Assembly: GCA_043557195.1 (NCBI GenBank)
Contig: CP121314.1
Coordinates: 930,001-994,000 of the forward strand
Reading direction: 5' to 3'
Source of the DNA: Jejuia sp043557195
GTDB lineage: Bacteria; Bacteroidota; Bacteroidia; Flavobacteriales; Flavobacteriaceae
Length of the DNA stretch: 64,000 nt
The notes beneath the pieces are model-generated. The model ran no database searches. It was given only the letters and a program-made list of their open reading frames with translations, and had not been told where the DNA came from. This document shows positions 44,038-52,710 of this stretch, in pieces. Positions within the stretch are counted from its first letter, which is position 1, and each line of letters starts with the position of its first letter. A program made the translations under genes and the position numbers.

Positions 44038-45010
44038 TGTATTTTTTTCTAAGATACCAATTTAACTTCACTACCCCTTTTAAGTTATTTAACTTTGTTT
44101 TACTGATAAAAAAAAGTTTTAGAATATTTTTTTGTTTTCTATTTAAACCCAGCTTATTTGAAGTCTCATTAATTATATAACTAAACTCACTTGTTCCAAT
44201 AGAGTTATTAGCATACAAACCAACCAAATTAAAAAACCATTGCTGCAAATTTTCTCTGTTTATAGCCAAAATCTCTGGAGGCATCTCAAGATGTATGGAA
44301 TCTAAAAACACAGGTATAGAATTAAATACATTTTGATTGAAATCTTTTGTTCTTGGATTATTAGAACTTGCTCGCCTGTATACACAATCTACCTCTGTAA
44401 AAATCATAAACTTAGGTTGTAAACGACTTAACAACTTAATATTAAACTCAACATCTTGGAACCTACTCAAATCCTCATTAAATGACAGCTTATCTTTTAT
44501 TAATGCAGTTCTATAGAGTGTACGCTGTAAGTTCCAAGGTAGCCTACCTTTACCAATAAATTCATTTAGTGCAGTTTCCCAATTGCTTACGATAACATCT
44601 GGCGTATCATCATTTGTAAACCCCTCGTTGTTATAAATTCCCATAGAGAAAACAACAAAATCTAGGCTTGATTTTTCTATTGCTTCTACCCTTCCTTGTA
44701 AGCAATCTTTCAGCATTAAATCATCACTATCAAAAAACTGAATATACGTTCCTTTTGCAATGGATAATCCATAATTTCTACATGCATTTGCTCCTTTTTT
44801 TAATTGTGAAGGTCGTTTATGAAGAGAGAATTTTTCGTTTGAAGAAACATAATCATCCAAAACTCTAAAATCTTCTAAGGAAGAGCCATCATCAACCACA
44901 ATACATTCCCAATGTGTATAGCTTTGTTTTGCTACACTTTTTAAAGTTTCAACCGCTAATTTAGCTTTATTGAAAGTTGGAATTATTATGGATACCAAAG
45001 CATTATTCAT
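44012..45010 (-). CDS. Glycosyltransferase family 2, tandem paralogue 1
   Basis: 332 residues, GT-A fold. VSIIIPTFNKAKLAVETLK, CIVVDDGSSLEDFRVL and YIQFFDSDDLMLKDCL are the donor and metal sites; KRPSQLKKGANACRNYG is the block shared with the other two paralogues. The C-terminal end is Lys/Asn-rich and may bind the membrane surface. It overlaps the previous gene by 8 bp and the next by 26 bp. Confidence 0.9.
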   Translation of the reverse strand: MNNALVSIIIPTFNKAKLAVETLKSVAKQSYTHWECIVVDDGSSLEDFRVLDDYVSSNEKFSLHKRPSQLKKGANACRNYGLSIAKGTYIQFFDSDDLMLKDCLQGRVEAIEKSSLDFVVFSMGIYNNEGFTNDDTPDVIVSNWETALNEFIGKGRLPWNLQRTLYRTALIKDKLSFNEDLSRFQDVEFNIKLLSRLQPKFMIFTEVDCVYRRASSNNPRTKDFNQNVFNSIPVFLDSIHLEMPPEILAINRENLQQWFFNLVGLYANNSIGTSEFSYIINETSNKLGLNRKQKNILKLFFISKTKLNNLKGVVKLNWYLRKKYSEKNYKDN

Positions 45011-45935
45011 CTAAGTAATGTCTTCCTTTTTCTTTATTTATCTCGCGGCTTAACTTAATTTCTGGAACTATTTTATTAATCAAACTAATCTCTTCCCATC
45101 TATAATTTACATTCTTAAAATTGAATTTTACTAAAGAAGATAAAAGCTTCCTGAAAAGGTTTTTTTTTCGTTTTGATGCTTCATCAATAAGATTATCTTC
45201 AGTAATATCTGCCCAAATAACCTTAAGTTGTTTCTCGCGTTTTTTCAAGGCTTCTTCTAACGAAATATTTGGGTTTAAACCTTTATCAAACCTATCATGT
45301 TTTATATAAGTATTAGAAACGACCCCTATTTTTAGTTTATGATATAATACTCTTTGACAATAGTTGTTATCTTCTCCATAATGAAAAAAAATAGGATCAA
45401 ATCCTCCTATTGTATTAATTGTAGATATCGGCAACAACCAAGCCGCTGCATTAACGAATGGCACATCAAATAGCTTGTTTTCAACTGCACCTTTATTAAC
45501 CAAATCTTTTTTAACCACCTCCAAGGTGTTTGCATCTAGATATGTTGAAAAATTCCAATCCAACTCATTTCCTGTACCATTTAAATGAATTGGGCTTAGT
45601 ATACCGAAATTTGAATTTAATTGATGAACATGTATCAAGTAATCAATTGTATTAGCATCTAAATAGGCGTCTTGATTTAAAAGAAATACATAATCTGCTT
45701 TTTGCTCTAGGGCATAACGCATTCCTAGATTATTGCCCCCTCCAAAACCAAGGTTCATTTTCTGTTGAAAAAGTGTAATATTTTTAAAATTCTGATAAAT
45801 ATAATCCACTGTGTTGTCGGTTGAATTATTATCAACTACAACAACATGATATTTATCTGGAATAGAAACCAACGTTTTTGGCAACCATTGCATACCATTA
45901 TAGGTAACAATAACTATAACGACCTTATTTCCCAT
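45003..45935 (-). CDS. Glycosyltransferase family 2, rhamnosyltransferase-like
   Basis: 310 residues from the ATG at 45935; a GTG at 45941 would add two residues. KVVIVIVTYNGMQWLPKTL, VVVVDNNSTDNTVDYI, NLGFGGGNNLGMRYAL and YVFLLNQDAYLDANTI match the GT2 group that contains dTDP-rhamnosyl and galactofuranosyl transferases. HYGEDNNYCQRVLYHKLKIG carries the later catalytic acid. It overlaps the methyltransferase gene upstream by 11 bp. The specificity is not proven. Confidence 0.88.
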   Translation of the reverse strand: MGNKVVIVIVTYNGMQWLPKTLVSIPDKYHVVVVDNNSTDNTVDYIYQNFKNITLFQQKMNLGFGGGNNLGMRYALEQKADYVFLLNQDAYLDANTIDYLIHVHQLNSNFGILSPIHLNGTGNELDWNFSTYLDANTLEVVKKDLVNKGAVENKLFDVPFVNAAAWLLPISTINTIGGFDPIFFHYGEDNNYCQRVLYHKLKIGVVSNTYIKHDRFDKGLNPNISLEEALKKREKQLKVIWADITEDNLIDEASKRKKNLFRKLLSSLVKFNFKNVNYRWEEISLINKIVPEIKLSREINKEKGRHYLDE

Positions 45936-46587
45936 GTTCACAGACTAATATGTGTTGAAACGTTACCCAATCTTTATTAATCCATCTCAAAATTTTAGTC
46001 CAGAACTTAAACTTGGAACCAATGGCATCTCTAGCTCTTAATTTTGCTTCGTATTTTACCACAGATAAATTCGCTTCCTTAACAAACTCATAAATATCTT
46101 TCTTAGTAAACCACCTAAGATGGGTTTTATCAAAAATACCTCTATTATTTTTAGGCCATGTGCCTTTAATAAATACTTGAATAAACAGTTCTAAATGAGC
46201 TATGTTGGGTACAGAAATAATAATTTTCCCGTCATTATTTAATAATGAATTTAAAGCAATTACAACATCTCTAGGAGAAATCAAATGCTCTAAAATGTCA
46301 CCAAATAATATGTAATCGAATTTTATATTTTGATTGCTAATTCTTTCCAAAAATCGAGTAGAATTCAGGTCTCCATTAAAAACTTCAGCATAATACTTTG
46401 ATGCTTCTTTAGCCATAACTTCATCAAACTCTACACCAACAACTGTATCTGCAATTTTGTGATCTAACAGATATTTACCGTTAGTTCCTGTTGCACAACC
46501 CACATCTAATATGTTAAGGCTCTTACCTTCAATATACTTTATAAGGTCGTCTCTTAAGCCGATATATGATGTATTTAAATCGCTCAA
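45925..46587 (-). CDS. Class I SAM-dependent methyltransferase
   Basis: 220 residues from a TTG directly after the stop of the acyltransferase gene. NILDVGCATGTNGKYLLDH at about 25-43 is motif I; VVGVEFDEVMAKEA is motif II; FDYILFGDILEHLISPRDVV and KIIISVPNIAHLELF complete a Methyltransf_23-type fold. In ABC-dependent polysaccharide loci such an enzyme may cap the chain end by methylation, which the Wzt C-terminal domain then reads. This link is inference. Confidence 0.85.
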   Translation of the reverse strand: MSDLNTSYIGLRDDLIKYIEGKSLNILDVGCATGTNGKYLLDHKIADTVVGVEFDEVMAKEASKYYAEVFNGDLNSTRFLERISNQNIKFDYILFGDILEHLISPRDVVIALNSLLNNDGKIIISVPNIAHLELFIQVFIKGTWPKNNRGIFDKTHLRWFTKKDIYEFVKEANLSVVKYEAKLRARDAIGSKFKFWTKILRWINKDWVTFQHILVCEHGK

Positions 46588-47193
46588 TTATAGATTTTTT
46601 AATGTTGACAAATTAGTTGAACATAAAAGATGTAAATTGTCATTGATTTTTTTATTATCCCAATACCACCATTCTAAATCCAATAGATATTGAATGGTTA
46701 TATCATCAAATCTTTTTTTAATCAATTGCGCCGGATTTCCTGCCCAAACCTCATAATCGCCAACATTTTTTGTAATTACGGCTCCAGCTCCTATTACAGC
46801 ACCATTCCCAATATTTACCCCAGACATTATTGTGGCGTTTCTACCGATCCACACGTCATTACCAATAACAACATCTCCATTTGTAGCTGGATGCCCAGAA
46901 ATAGTTTTTCCTTTAGGGAAGTCAGAATTCAAAACACTAAAAGGGTAGGTTGTAGCCCAATCTGTTCTATGATTTCCTCCTAAAAAAACAGTAACATTCT
47001 GCGCTATTGAACAAAACTTTCCAATGGTTAAGTTTGCATCATCATCAAAAAGTATGGTAGGTTTACCATAAGTATAATCTCCTATATTATACTTTTTATC
47101 CCTAAAAATAGATTTGGTATAAATAGAAGGTTTGCTCCCTTCTTTTATGGATGGAGATGGTTTAAAAAGTTTTTTTAATAGTCGCTTCAGCAT
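46588..47193 (-). CDS. Hexapeptide-repeat acyltransferase (CatB/VatD-like)
   Basis: 201 residues from the ATG at 47193, which overlaps the Wzt stop (TAATG). A left-handed beta-helix is shown by NLTIGKFCSIAQNVTVFLGG, VVIGNDVWIGRNATIMSG and VNIGNGAVIGAGAVITKNV. GGNHRTDWATTYPF contains the catalytic His of the xenobiotic-acyltransferase group, and YEVWAGNPAQLIKKRF is its usual end. It probably O- or N-acetylates a sugar of the polymer. The acceptor is unknown. Confidence 0.9.
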   Translation of the reverse strand: MLKRLLKKLFKPSPSIKEGSKPSIYTKSIFRDKKYNIGDYTYGKPTILFDDDANLTIGKFCSIAQNVTVFLGGNHRTDWATTYPFSVLNSDFPKGKTISGHPATNGDVVIGNDVWIGRNATIMSGVNIGNGAVIGAGAVITKNVGDYEVWAGNPAQLIKKRFDDITIQYLLDLEWWYWDNKKINDNLHLLCSTNLSTLKNL

Positions 47194-48413
47194 TATTGTA
47201 TCCAATTTTTTGACACATACATATTCCCTATATCAAACTTCTCTAAGTGCGCATATGCTTTTATGTTATCTAAAACCTGAAACTCACAACATCCCTTTAC
47301 ATTATCGTATTGACTTACTGCAGGTTGGTAAATGATACAATTTAATTTGTAATTTCCTTTTACTAAAGTTTCTTCAGGAATTTTAAACTTATACACCTCC
47401 TTTTCTTTCAAAACAGTTTCACAGGTTAAAACTACTTGCTCTAAAGCATTTAAAACTCTTATTAAGAGGAATTTGTTCTTTATATCTACGCTTCGCTGTA
47501 CATTAATTTTAAATTCAATGGCATCCTTACTATAAAACGCACTAGTTTCATTTTTAATTTTTACCGATTGAATATATACCTCCTTAGAGCTTTCATTGAC
47601 ATAATAATCATGTATTTGTGTATCTATCTTTTGATAAGTTTCTAAAACCTGATTTATCTCTCCCGCAAACTTTATTTTACCATGTTCTAATAAAATACCT
47701 CTATTGCATAATTTTTTTACCGATGCCATATTATGGCTTACAAATAGCACTGTTCTCCCGTCACCTCTACTAATATCTTGCATCTTACCTATTGCTTTTG
47801 CTTGAAACTCAGCATCTCCAACCGCAAGAACCTCATCTATAACTAAAATCTCTGGCTCTAAAAAAGCAGCAACTGCAAAAGCTAACCTTACGGTCATTCC
47901 AGAGCTGTAACGTTTTACTGGTGTGTCTATATAGCGTTGGCAGCCAGAAAATTCGATAATCTCATCTATTTTAGATGTTATTTCTTTTTTCGTCATTCCC
48001 AAAATTGCGCCATTTAAATAAATATTCTCACGTCCAGTCATTTCACCATGGAAACCTGTTCCAACTTCTAACAAAGAAGCGATGCGCCCTCTGGTTTTTA
48101 TTTCACCAGTTGTGGGGCTCGTAACTTTCGAAAGTATTTTAAGCAATGTTGATTTTCCAGCTCCATTTTTACCAATAATACCTAAAACCTCACCACGCTC
48201 AACTTCAAAATTTATATCCTGCAGTGCCCAAACATAGTCCGACTTCCCTTTAATACTTCTATCGTTGCTTTCTCCTACCCTTAAATACGGGTCATCCTTT
48301 CCTCTAATTTTATACCACCATCGGTTTAAATCATGGCTGATTGTACCTGTTCCAACCAATCCCAATCGGTATTGCTTTGATATATTTTCAGCTTTTAAAA
48401 TAATGTCAGCCAT
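47193..48413 (-). CDS. wzt: Polysaccharide ABC transporter ATP-binding protein (Wzt)
   Basis: 406 residues. ATPase part about 1-255: Walker A GIIGKNGAGKSTLLKIL, signature RYSSGMTVRLAFAVA, Walker B ILVIDEVLAVGDAEF and switch VLFVSHNMASV. The last 140 residues form a Wzt_C-type beta-sandwich (EVYIQSVKIKNETSAFYSKD, FKINVQRSVDI), which in E. coli O8/O9a binds the modified end of the finished chain. It exports a lipid-linked polymer together with Wzm encoded 2 bp upstream. Confidence 0.94.
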   Translation of the reverse strand: MADIILKAENISKQYRLGLVGTGTISHDLNRWWYKIRGKDDPYLRVGESNDRSIKGKSDYVWALQDINFEVERGEVLGIIGKNGAGKSTLLKILSKVTSPTTGEIKTRGRIASLLEVGTGFHGEMTGRENIYLNGAILGMTKKEITSKIDEIIEFSGCQRYIDTPVKRYSSGMTVRLAFAVAAFLEPEILVIDEVLAVGDAEFQAKAIGKMQDISRGDGRTVLFVSHNMASVKKLCNRGILLEHGKIKFAGEINQVLETYQKIDTQIHDYYVNESSKEVYIQSVKIKNETSAFYSKDAIEFKINVQRSVDIKNKFLLIRVLNALEQVVLTCETVLKEKEVYKFKIPEETLVKGNYKLNCIIYQPAVSQYDNVKGCCEFQVLDNIKAYAHLEKFDIGNMYVSKNWIQ

Positions 48414-48415
48414 AG

Positions 48416-49312
48416 TTATACAGTATCTATAAAACTTCTCTCCGTTTTGTTAAATATAACCAACCCTAATAAAGCAATGCAAACTGTAACCATTAAAGTT
48501 ATTAAAATACCATTTGTAGAAAACTCACCTTGCGAAAAAAACATGTATCTAAATGTTTCCACTATATGTGATAGTGGATTATTTTCTATTATTGGATTAA
48601 TATATGAAGCTGACTTTGGAAAATTGCTTTCGATCTTTTCAACTGCATCTTGGATTGGATACATTACTGCCGAAACGTACATAAGCAATTGTACACCAAA
48701 ACCCACTAAAAAAGTGAGGTCTCTATATTTTGTTGTCATCGACGAAATAATCATTCCTAAACCCAAACCTAATAACCCCATCAATAATACCAGTAACGGG
48801 AGCAAGATTAGTGCATTAAAATCGATGGTTCCTGCCTTATTTTGAAATGCAAAAAACAAGTAAAAACCAATAAATATCAAAAACTGTATTCCGAATTTTA
48901 GTAATGCAGAAATTACTACTGTCATTGGCATAATCACCCTTGGAAAATATACCTTGCTAAATATATTCTGGTTTTTTTTAAATGAATCACTAGTACCTTT
49001 TAAGCATTCAGCAAAATAATTCCATATAGTAACTCCTGCTAAATTAAACAGAAACGGATGCACATTAGAACCAACGTTAATATTAGCAATACCATTAAAG
49101 ATAATTGTAAAAATTACTGAAGTAATTAGCGGTTGGATTAAATACCATAAAGGCCCTAAAACCGTCTGCTTATATAAGGTTATAACATCTCGCTTGACAA
49201 ATAAAAACAGTAAATCTTTATAGCGCCAAATCTCCTTAAAATTAAAATCGATAAATTTTCCTTTAGGAGAAATCGTATATAACCACTCTGAATTTGAATT
49301 TTTGTTTTTCAA
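48416..49312 (-). CDS. wzm: Polysaccharide ABC transporter permease (Wzm)
   Basis: 298 residues from a TTG start. ABC-2 type permease with six membrane helices; LLFLFVKRDVITLYKQTVLG precedes the first helix and LWYLIQPLITSVIFTIIF is the first. MYPIQDAVEK and NPIIENNPLSHIVETFRYMF are typical of Wzm/TagG. It forms the membrane channel for lipid-linked polysaccharide. The wzt start lies 2 bp after its stop. The gene follows wzc by 28 bp. Confidence 0.94.
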   Translation of the reverse strand: MKNKNSNSEWLYTISPKGKFIDFNFKEIWRYKDLLFLFVKRDVITLYKQTVLGPLWYLIQPLITSVIFTIIFNGIANINVGSNVHPFLFNLAGVTIWNYFAECLKGTSDSFKKNQNIFSKVYFPRVIMPMTVVISALLKFGIQFLIFIGFYLFFAFQNKAGTIDFNALILLPLLVLLMGLLGLGLGMIISSMTTKYRDLTFLVGFGVQLLMYVSAVMYPIQDAVEKIESNFPKSASYINPIIENNPLSHIVETFRYMFFSQGEFSTNGILITLMVTVCIALLGLVIFNKTERSFIDTV

Positions 49313-49340
49313 GACTTCACCTTATTTATTTAGAGAGATA

Positions 49341-51797
49341 TTATTTAAAAGGATTAAGGAATGTTATTATTTTATTGATAAAAGATGATTTTCGTTTTTC
49401 GTCTTCATGATAACCGTTGGTATAATTTCCATAGCCATAGCCGTAACCATAACCGTAACCATAACCATATCGTCCTTTTTTATCAAAACCATTATACAAC
49501 AAGCTTAAGTTTTTAATCTCCCTTTTTTTATACTTCTCGTTTATCAGTTTTAACATTTCTTTCTTGGTATAGTCTTGTCTTATAACATATAATGAAGCGT
49601 CTGCATATTGAATCAACTCAATAGCATCTGCAACTAAACCAACTGGAGGGGTATCCAATACAATATAATCATATTTGCCTTTTAGATTTTGCATTAATAC
49701 ATCCATCTTTTCATTAATCAAAAGCTCAGAAGGGTTCGGAGGAATGGGGCCTGAAGTTATTACATCAAGGTTTTCTACACTTGTTTTTTGCGTTACTTCA
49801 TCTAAAGTTTTCTGACCTATTAAATAGTTTACCGCTCCTATGTCATTCTCTATTTCAAAATCTCCAAAAATTTTGGGTTTTCTTAGATCTAAGCCAACTA
49901 AAATGGTTTTTTTTCCACTTAATGCAAATACAGTAGCAATATTTATAGAACAAAATGTTTTGCCTTCACCACTAACCGAGGAAGTGACCATAACGGTTTT
50001 AGTACTAGCCGTATCATGCTGTTTATACATATATTGCAAACTGGACCTGATTGCTCTAAACGATTCGGATACTGAAGATTTCGGCTTTCTATGAACCACT
50101 AGGTTGTTATCTAAATTATTTCTTCCAATGACACCAAGTATAGGAATGTTTGTAATACTATCTAAACCTTGAGGGTTATGAATTCTAGTATCAAAAAAAG
50201 TAATTAAAAGCGCCAAAAGCAAAGGTGGTAATAACCCTCCAAATATGGCAAATATGTATCTAGAACTCAATTTTAAGTCGATAGGTTGTGCTCCAGTATT
50301 TTTAGCAGAATCTATCCAAATAATATCCGAAACCGTAGCTGCTTTTATAATATCTGCCTCACCTCTTTTTGATAGAAACAGGTTGTAGGTCTTCTCATTT
50401 AATAAATACTGCCTTTGAATGTCCAACAAATTTTGCTGGTCTTCTGGCAAACGGCTAAATTGAGATTTTTGTCTAGATATTTTACCATTTAATACATTAA
50501 GTTCTCTATCTAATCCTGATGTTGAAGATTTTATATTCTCTAAAAGCACCTGTTTTAAACCATCTATCTGTAAATTCAATTCTCCAAAAATTGAGGCTCC
50601 GGGTTTTACCGTAGCTTCATATTTTGCTTTTTGAACGGAAAGTGCATTTATTTTTGAAATATTGCTTAAAATGTTGGCATCATCTATACCTGCAACTGAA
50701 GGAGCTGGAAGCTCAGTAAATGATGTACTATTTTCTAAATAGGCTTTTAAGCTAAAATAATAATCCTTTTTACGAAGTATATCATCACGTTGCAATTCGA
50801 AATCAGATAGCTTTTGGGTAATTAATTCACTTTCCTGATCTAAATTGTATATGCCAATCTTAGAACGGTAATCATTGAGAGCATTTGAGTTACCTTCTAA
50901 AGAATCCTTTACTCTACTTAATTGGCTGTCAATAAAATTGATGGTATTAGTAACAAATTGATTCTTTCTCTCTAGTTGTTCTTTTGTTAATACTCTAACA
51001 GTTTCATTTAAATAATCTTCAATTTTCTTAGTATTGTTATCTACCATACTTAGGTTAATTATTGAAGAATTTCTAGGGTTACCTATAGCTAATTTACCAC
51101 GATATGCAGCTACTACAGAATCAAATGATAAAAGTTTAATAAAATAAGTATCTCCAGATTTTACAGTTCTTTCTTCGTCTAATAAAATATTTCCTTTGAA
51201 ATAAGGTAAATTAATAAACTCCCCCAAAGTATGAGTTGTAATATTTACTCCTAATGGAACATCTAGCGTTTTAATTGCTTGAGTAGAATACTTTTGAGTT
51301 GTAATCTGGTTAGATTCGAAATTAAATTCTAAATTAAATTGATTATTTTCCTTGAACGTTATTTTTATTGGTGAATTTAAAACTTGATATACTGTTGTAT
51401 CAATTTCAAATCTGAAAGGCGTGTCTTTATAAATATCGTCTTTACGAAAACGGGATTCTTTAAGGTATGTAACATAAAATTGTAAATTATCAACTACTTG
51501 TTCATGTAGGCTTCTAGATTGTAGTGTATTGATAATTGTTTGTACTTTTCCAGATATACCTCCATAGTTAAAGGTTAAACTGGTATTTGAGGAAAATAAT
51601 GGATTTTTATCTTCTTCTATAGAAATTTTAGTGCTTAGTCTAAAAGATTGCTGTTTACGTATATTTTGTTGATAAACAATAAATACTCCAACACCAACAC
51701 ATAATAAAAACAACTTCCAATAGCTAAGTGCTTTTAGAAGGAACGCCTTAATATCAAATGCAGGACTGGAGTCTATATTTTCAAATTCGTCGTTCAT
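49341..51797 (-). CDS. wzc: Polysaccharide co-polymerase / tyrosine autokinase (Wzc)
   Basis: 818 residues. Wzz-type domain with membrane helices at about 28-45 and 515-535 around a long periplasmic coiled-coil part (about 240-480). The cytoplasmic BY-kinase has Walker A SSVSGEGKTFCSINIA (about 603-618), Walker A' TILVGLDLRKPKIFG and Walker B YDYIVLDTPPVGLV. The C-terminal tyrosine cluster is a (Tyr-Gly)7 run plus two further Tyr residues. Wzc controls chain length and export with Wza by cycles of autophosphorylation. It is encoded 8 bp after wza. No cognate phosphatase (Wzb) is in the window. Confidence 0.95.
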   Translation of the reverse strand: MNDEFENIDSSPAFDIKAFLLKALSYWKLFLLCVGVGVFIVYQQNIRKQQSFRLSTKISIEEDKNPLFSSNTSLTFNYGGISGKVQTIINTLQSRSLHEQVVDNLQFYVTYLKESRFRKDDIYKDTPFRFEIDTTVYQVLNSPIKITFKENNQFNLEFNFESNQITTQKYSTQAIKTLDVPLGVNITTHTLGEFINLPYFKGNILLDEERTVKSGDTYFIKLLSFDSVVAAYRGKLAIGNPRNSSIINLSMVDNNTKKIEDYLNETVRVLTKEQLERKNQFVTNTINFIDSQLSRVKDSLEGNSNALNDYRSKIGIYNLDQESELITQKLSDFELQRDDILRKKDYYFSLKAYLENSTSFTELPAPSVAGIDDANILSNISKINALSVQKAKYEATVKPGASIFGELNLQIDGLKQVLLENIKSSTSGLDRELNVLNGKISRQKSQFSRLPEDQQNLLDIQRQYLLNEKTYNLFLSKRGEADIIKAATVSDIIWIDSAKNTGAQPIDLKLSSRYIFAIFGGLLPPLLLALLITFFDTRIHNPQGLDSITNIPILGVIGRNNLDNNLVVHRKPKSSVSESFRAIRSSLQYMYKQHDTASTKTVMVTSSVSGEGKTFCSINIATVFALSGKKTILVGLDLRKPKIFGDFEIENDIGAVNYLIGQKTLDEVTQKTSVENLDVITSGPIPPNPSELLINEKMDVLMQNLKGKYDYIVLDTPPVGLVADAIELIQYADASLYVIRQDYTKKEMLKLINEKYKKREIKNLSLLYNGFDKKGRYGYGYGYGYGYGYGNYTNGYHEDEKRKSSFINKIITFLNPFK
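49428..49469 (-). repeat. Hexanucleotide tract coding for (Tyr-Gly)7 in Wzc
   Basis: Seven tandem units of the form TAT/C-GGN on the minus strand (TATGGT, TACGGT, TATGGC and so on), 42 nt long. Since the unit is six bases, gain or loss of units would keep the frame and change the number of phosphorylatable tyrosines. Confidence 0.9.
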
Positions 51798-51805
51798 AGA
51801 AGGTG

Positions 51806-52606
51806 TTAATTGCTTCGGGTTAAAAGATAAGCAGAAAGTAATACAGAAAAAACACTCGCAATTGTTGTTATGGTTTGTGAGGCAGTCTGTCCTGCACCAA
51901 GTGCTTTTCTTTTAAGCGGCTTAACCAATATCATATCGTTAGGCTTAATAAAATAAAATGGAGATTTCATTGCGGCCTTATCCGTTAAATCTATATGGTG
52001 AATTTTTTGTCCATCAGGATATTGCCTTACAACTAAAACATCCTTTCTATCTCCGGTATCCTTTATATCTCCAGCATTTGCTATGGCTTCTATAATATTG
52101 ACACGATCTTGAAATAAAGTAAGCACACCTCCTCCATTAACTTCTCCGGTAACTGTATAGCGTAAACCAGCCAACTTTACGGTAACAAAAATTTTAGAAA
52201 CGTCTTTTAAATATTTATCTAATAACGCTTGCTTAACTTTAGTTTCAATCTCATCTGTGGTAAAACCCAATACATTGATTTTATCCAGAATAGGAAACTC
52301 TATATTACCATGTAGATCTACAGTAAAACCACTAAAATATAAACTTTGACTATTTACGAGTCCATTAGCCTGTTCTGTAGGCTGAAAAATCTCTACTAAT
52401 TTTTTTAATTCACTATCAGAAGACTTAATACTAATACTAAGAATATCATTAACTTGCACCCTGTATGGTGTAGACAAACTTTGTATTTGCGCAGAATTAT
52501 CAACAGTTGTACCTTTATCCTGTAAATAAACAAGGTCTTTATTTGTGATGCATGAATTAAAAAAAAGGCCAAATATTAGCAGATAAAACCAAACAAATTG
52601 CTTCAT
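51806..52606 (-). CDS. Polysaccharide export lipoprotein (Wza-like)
   Basis: 266 residues from MKQFVWFYLLIFGLFFNSCIT; the lipobox cysteine is near residue 17. The longer ORF from 52630 would start inside the promoter box and adds residues before the signal peptide. Poly_export domain with YRVQVNDILSISIKSSD, then an SLBB domain (YTVTGEVNGGGVLTLF, RVNIIEAIANAGDIKD). A C-terminal helix ASVFSVLLSAYLL may span the outer membrane. It is shorter than E. coli Wza (379) because it has a single clear SLBB domain. First gene of the locus. Confidence 0.92.
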   Translation of the reverse strand: MKQFVWFYLLIFGLFFNSCITNKDLVYLQDKGTTVDNSAQIQSLSTPYRVQVNDILSISIKSSDSELKKLVEIFQPTEQANGLVNSQSLYFSGFTVDLHGNIEFPILDKINVLGFTTDEIETKVKQALLDKYLKDVSKIFVTVKLAGLRYTVTGEVNGGGVLTLFQDRVNIIEAIANAGDIKDTGDRKDVLVVRQYPDGQKIHHIDLTDKAAMKSPFYFIKPNDMILVKPLKRKALGAGQTASQTITTIASVFSVLLSAYLLTRSN

Positions 52607-52627
52607 TCCATGGGGTTTGAGATACGA

Positions 52628-52635
52628 CAAATATA
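52628..52635 (-). promoter_or_regulatory. Candidate -7 box of the polysaccharide operon
   Basis: The minus strand reads TATATTTG, an exact TAnnTTTG, 21 nt before the wza ATG at 52606. At the expected spacing there is TTT instead of TTG. It is the only good -7 box in the 104-bp spacer between wza and the divergent ABC-F gene, so it may drive most of the 39-kb locus. Confidence 0.55.
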
Positions 52636-52710
52636 ACCTTTCATCGTGAATAATAAAACTTTAATCGGATTTTTTGGTTTTTTATCCAATATTTCTAAAA
52701 ATAATATTCT

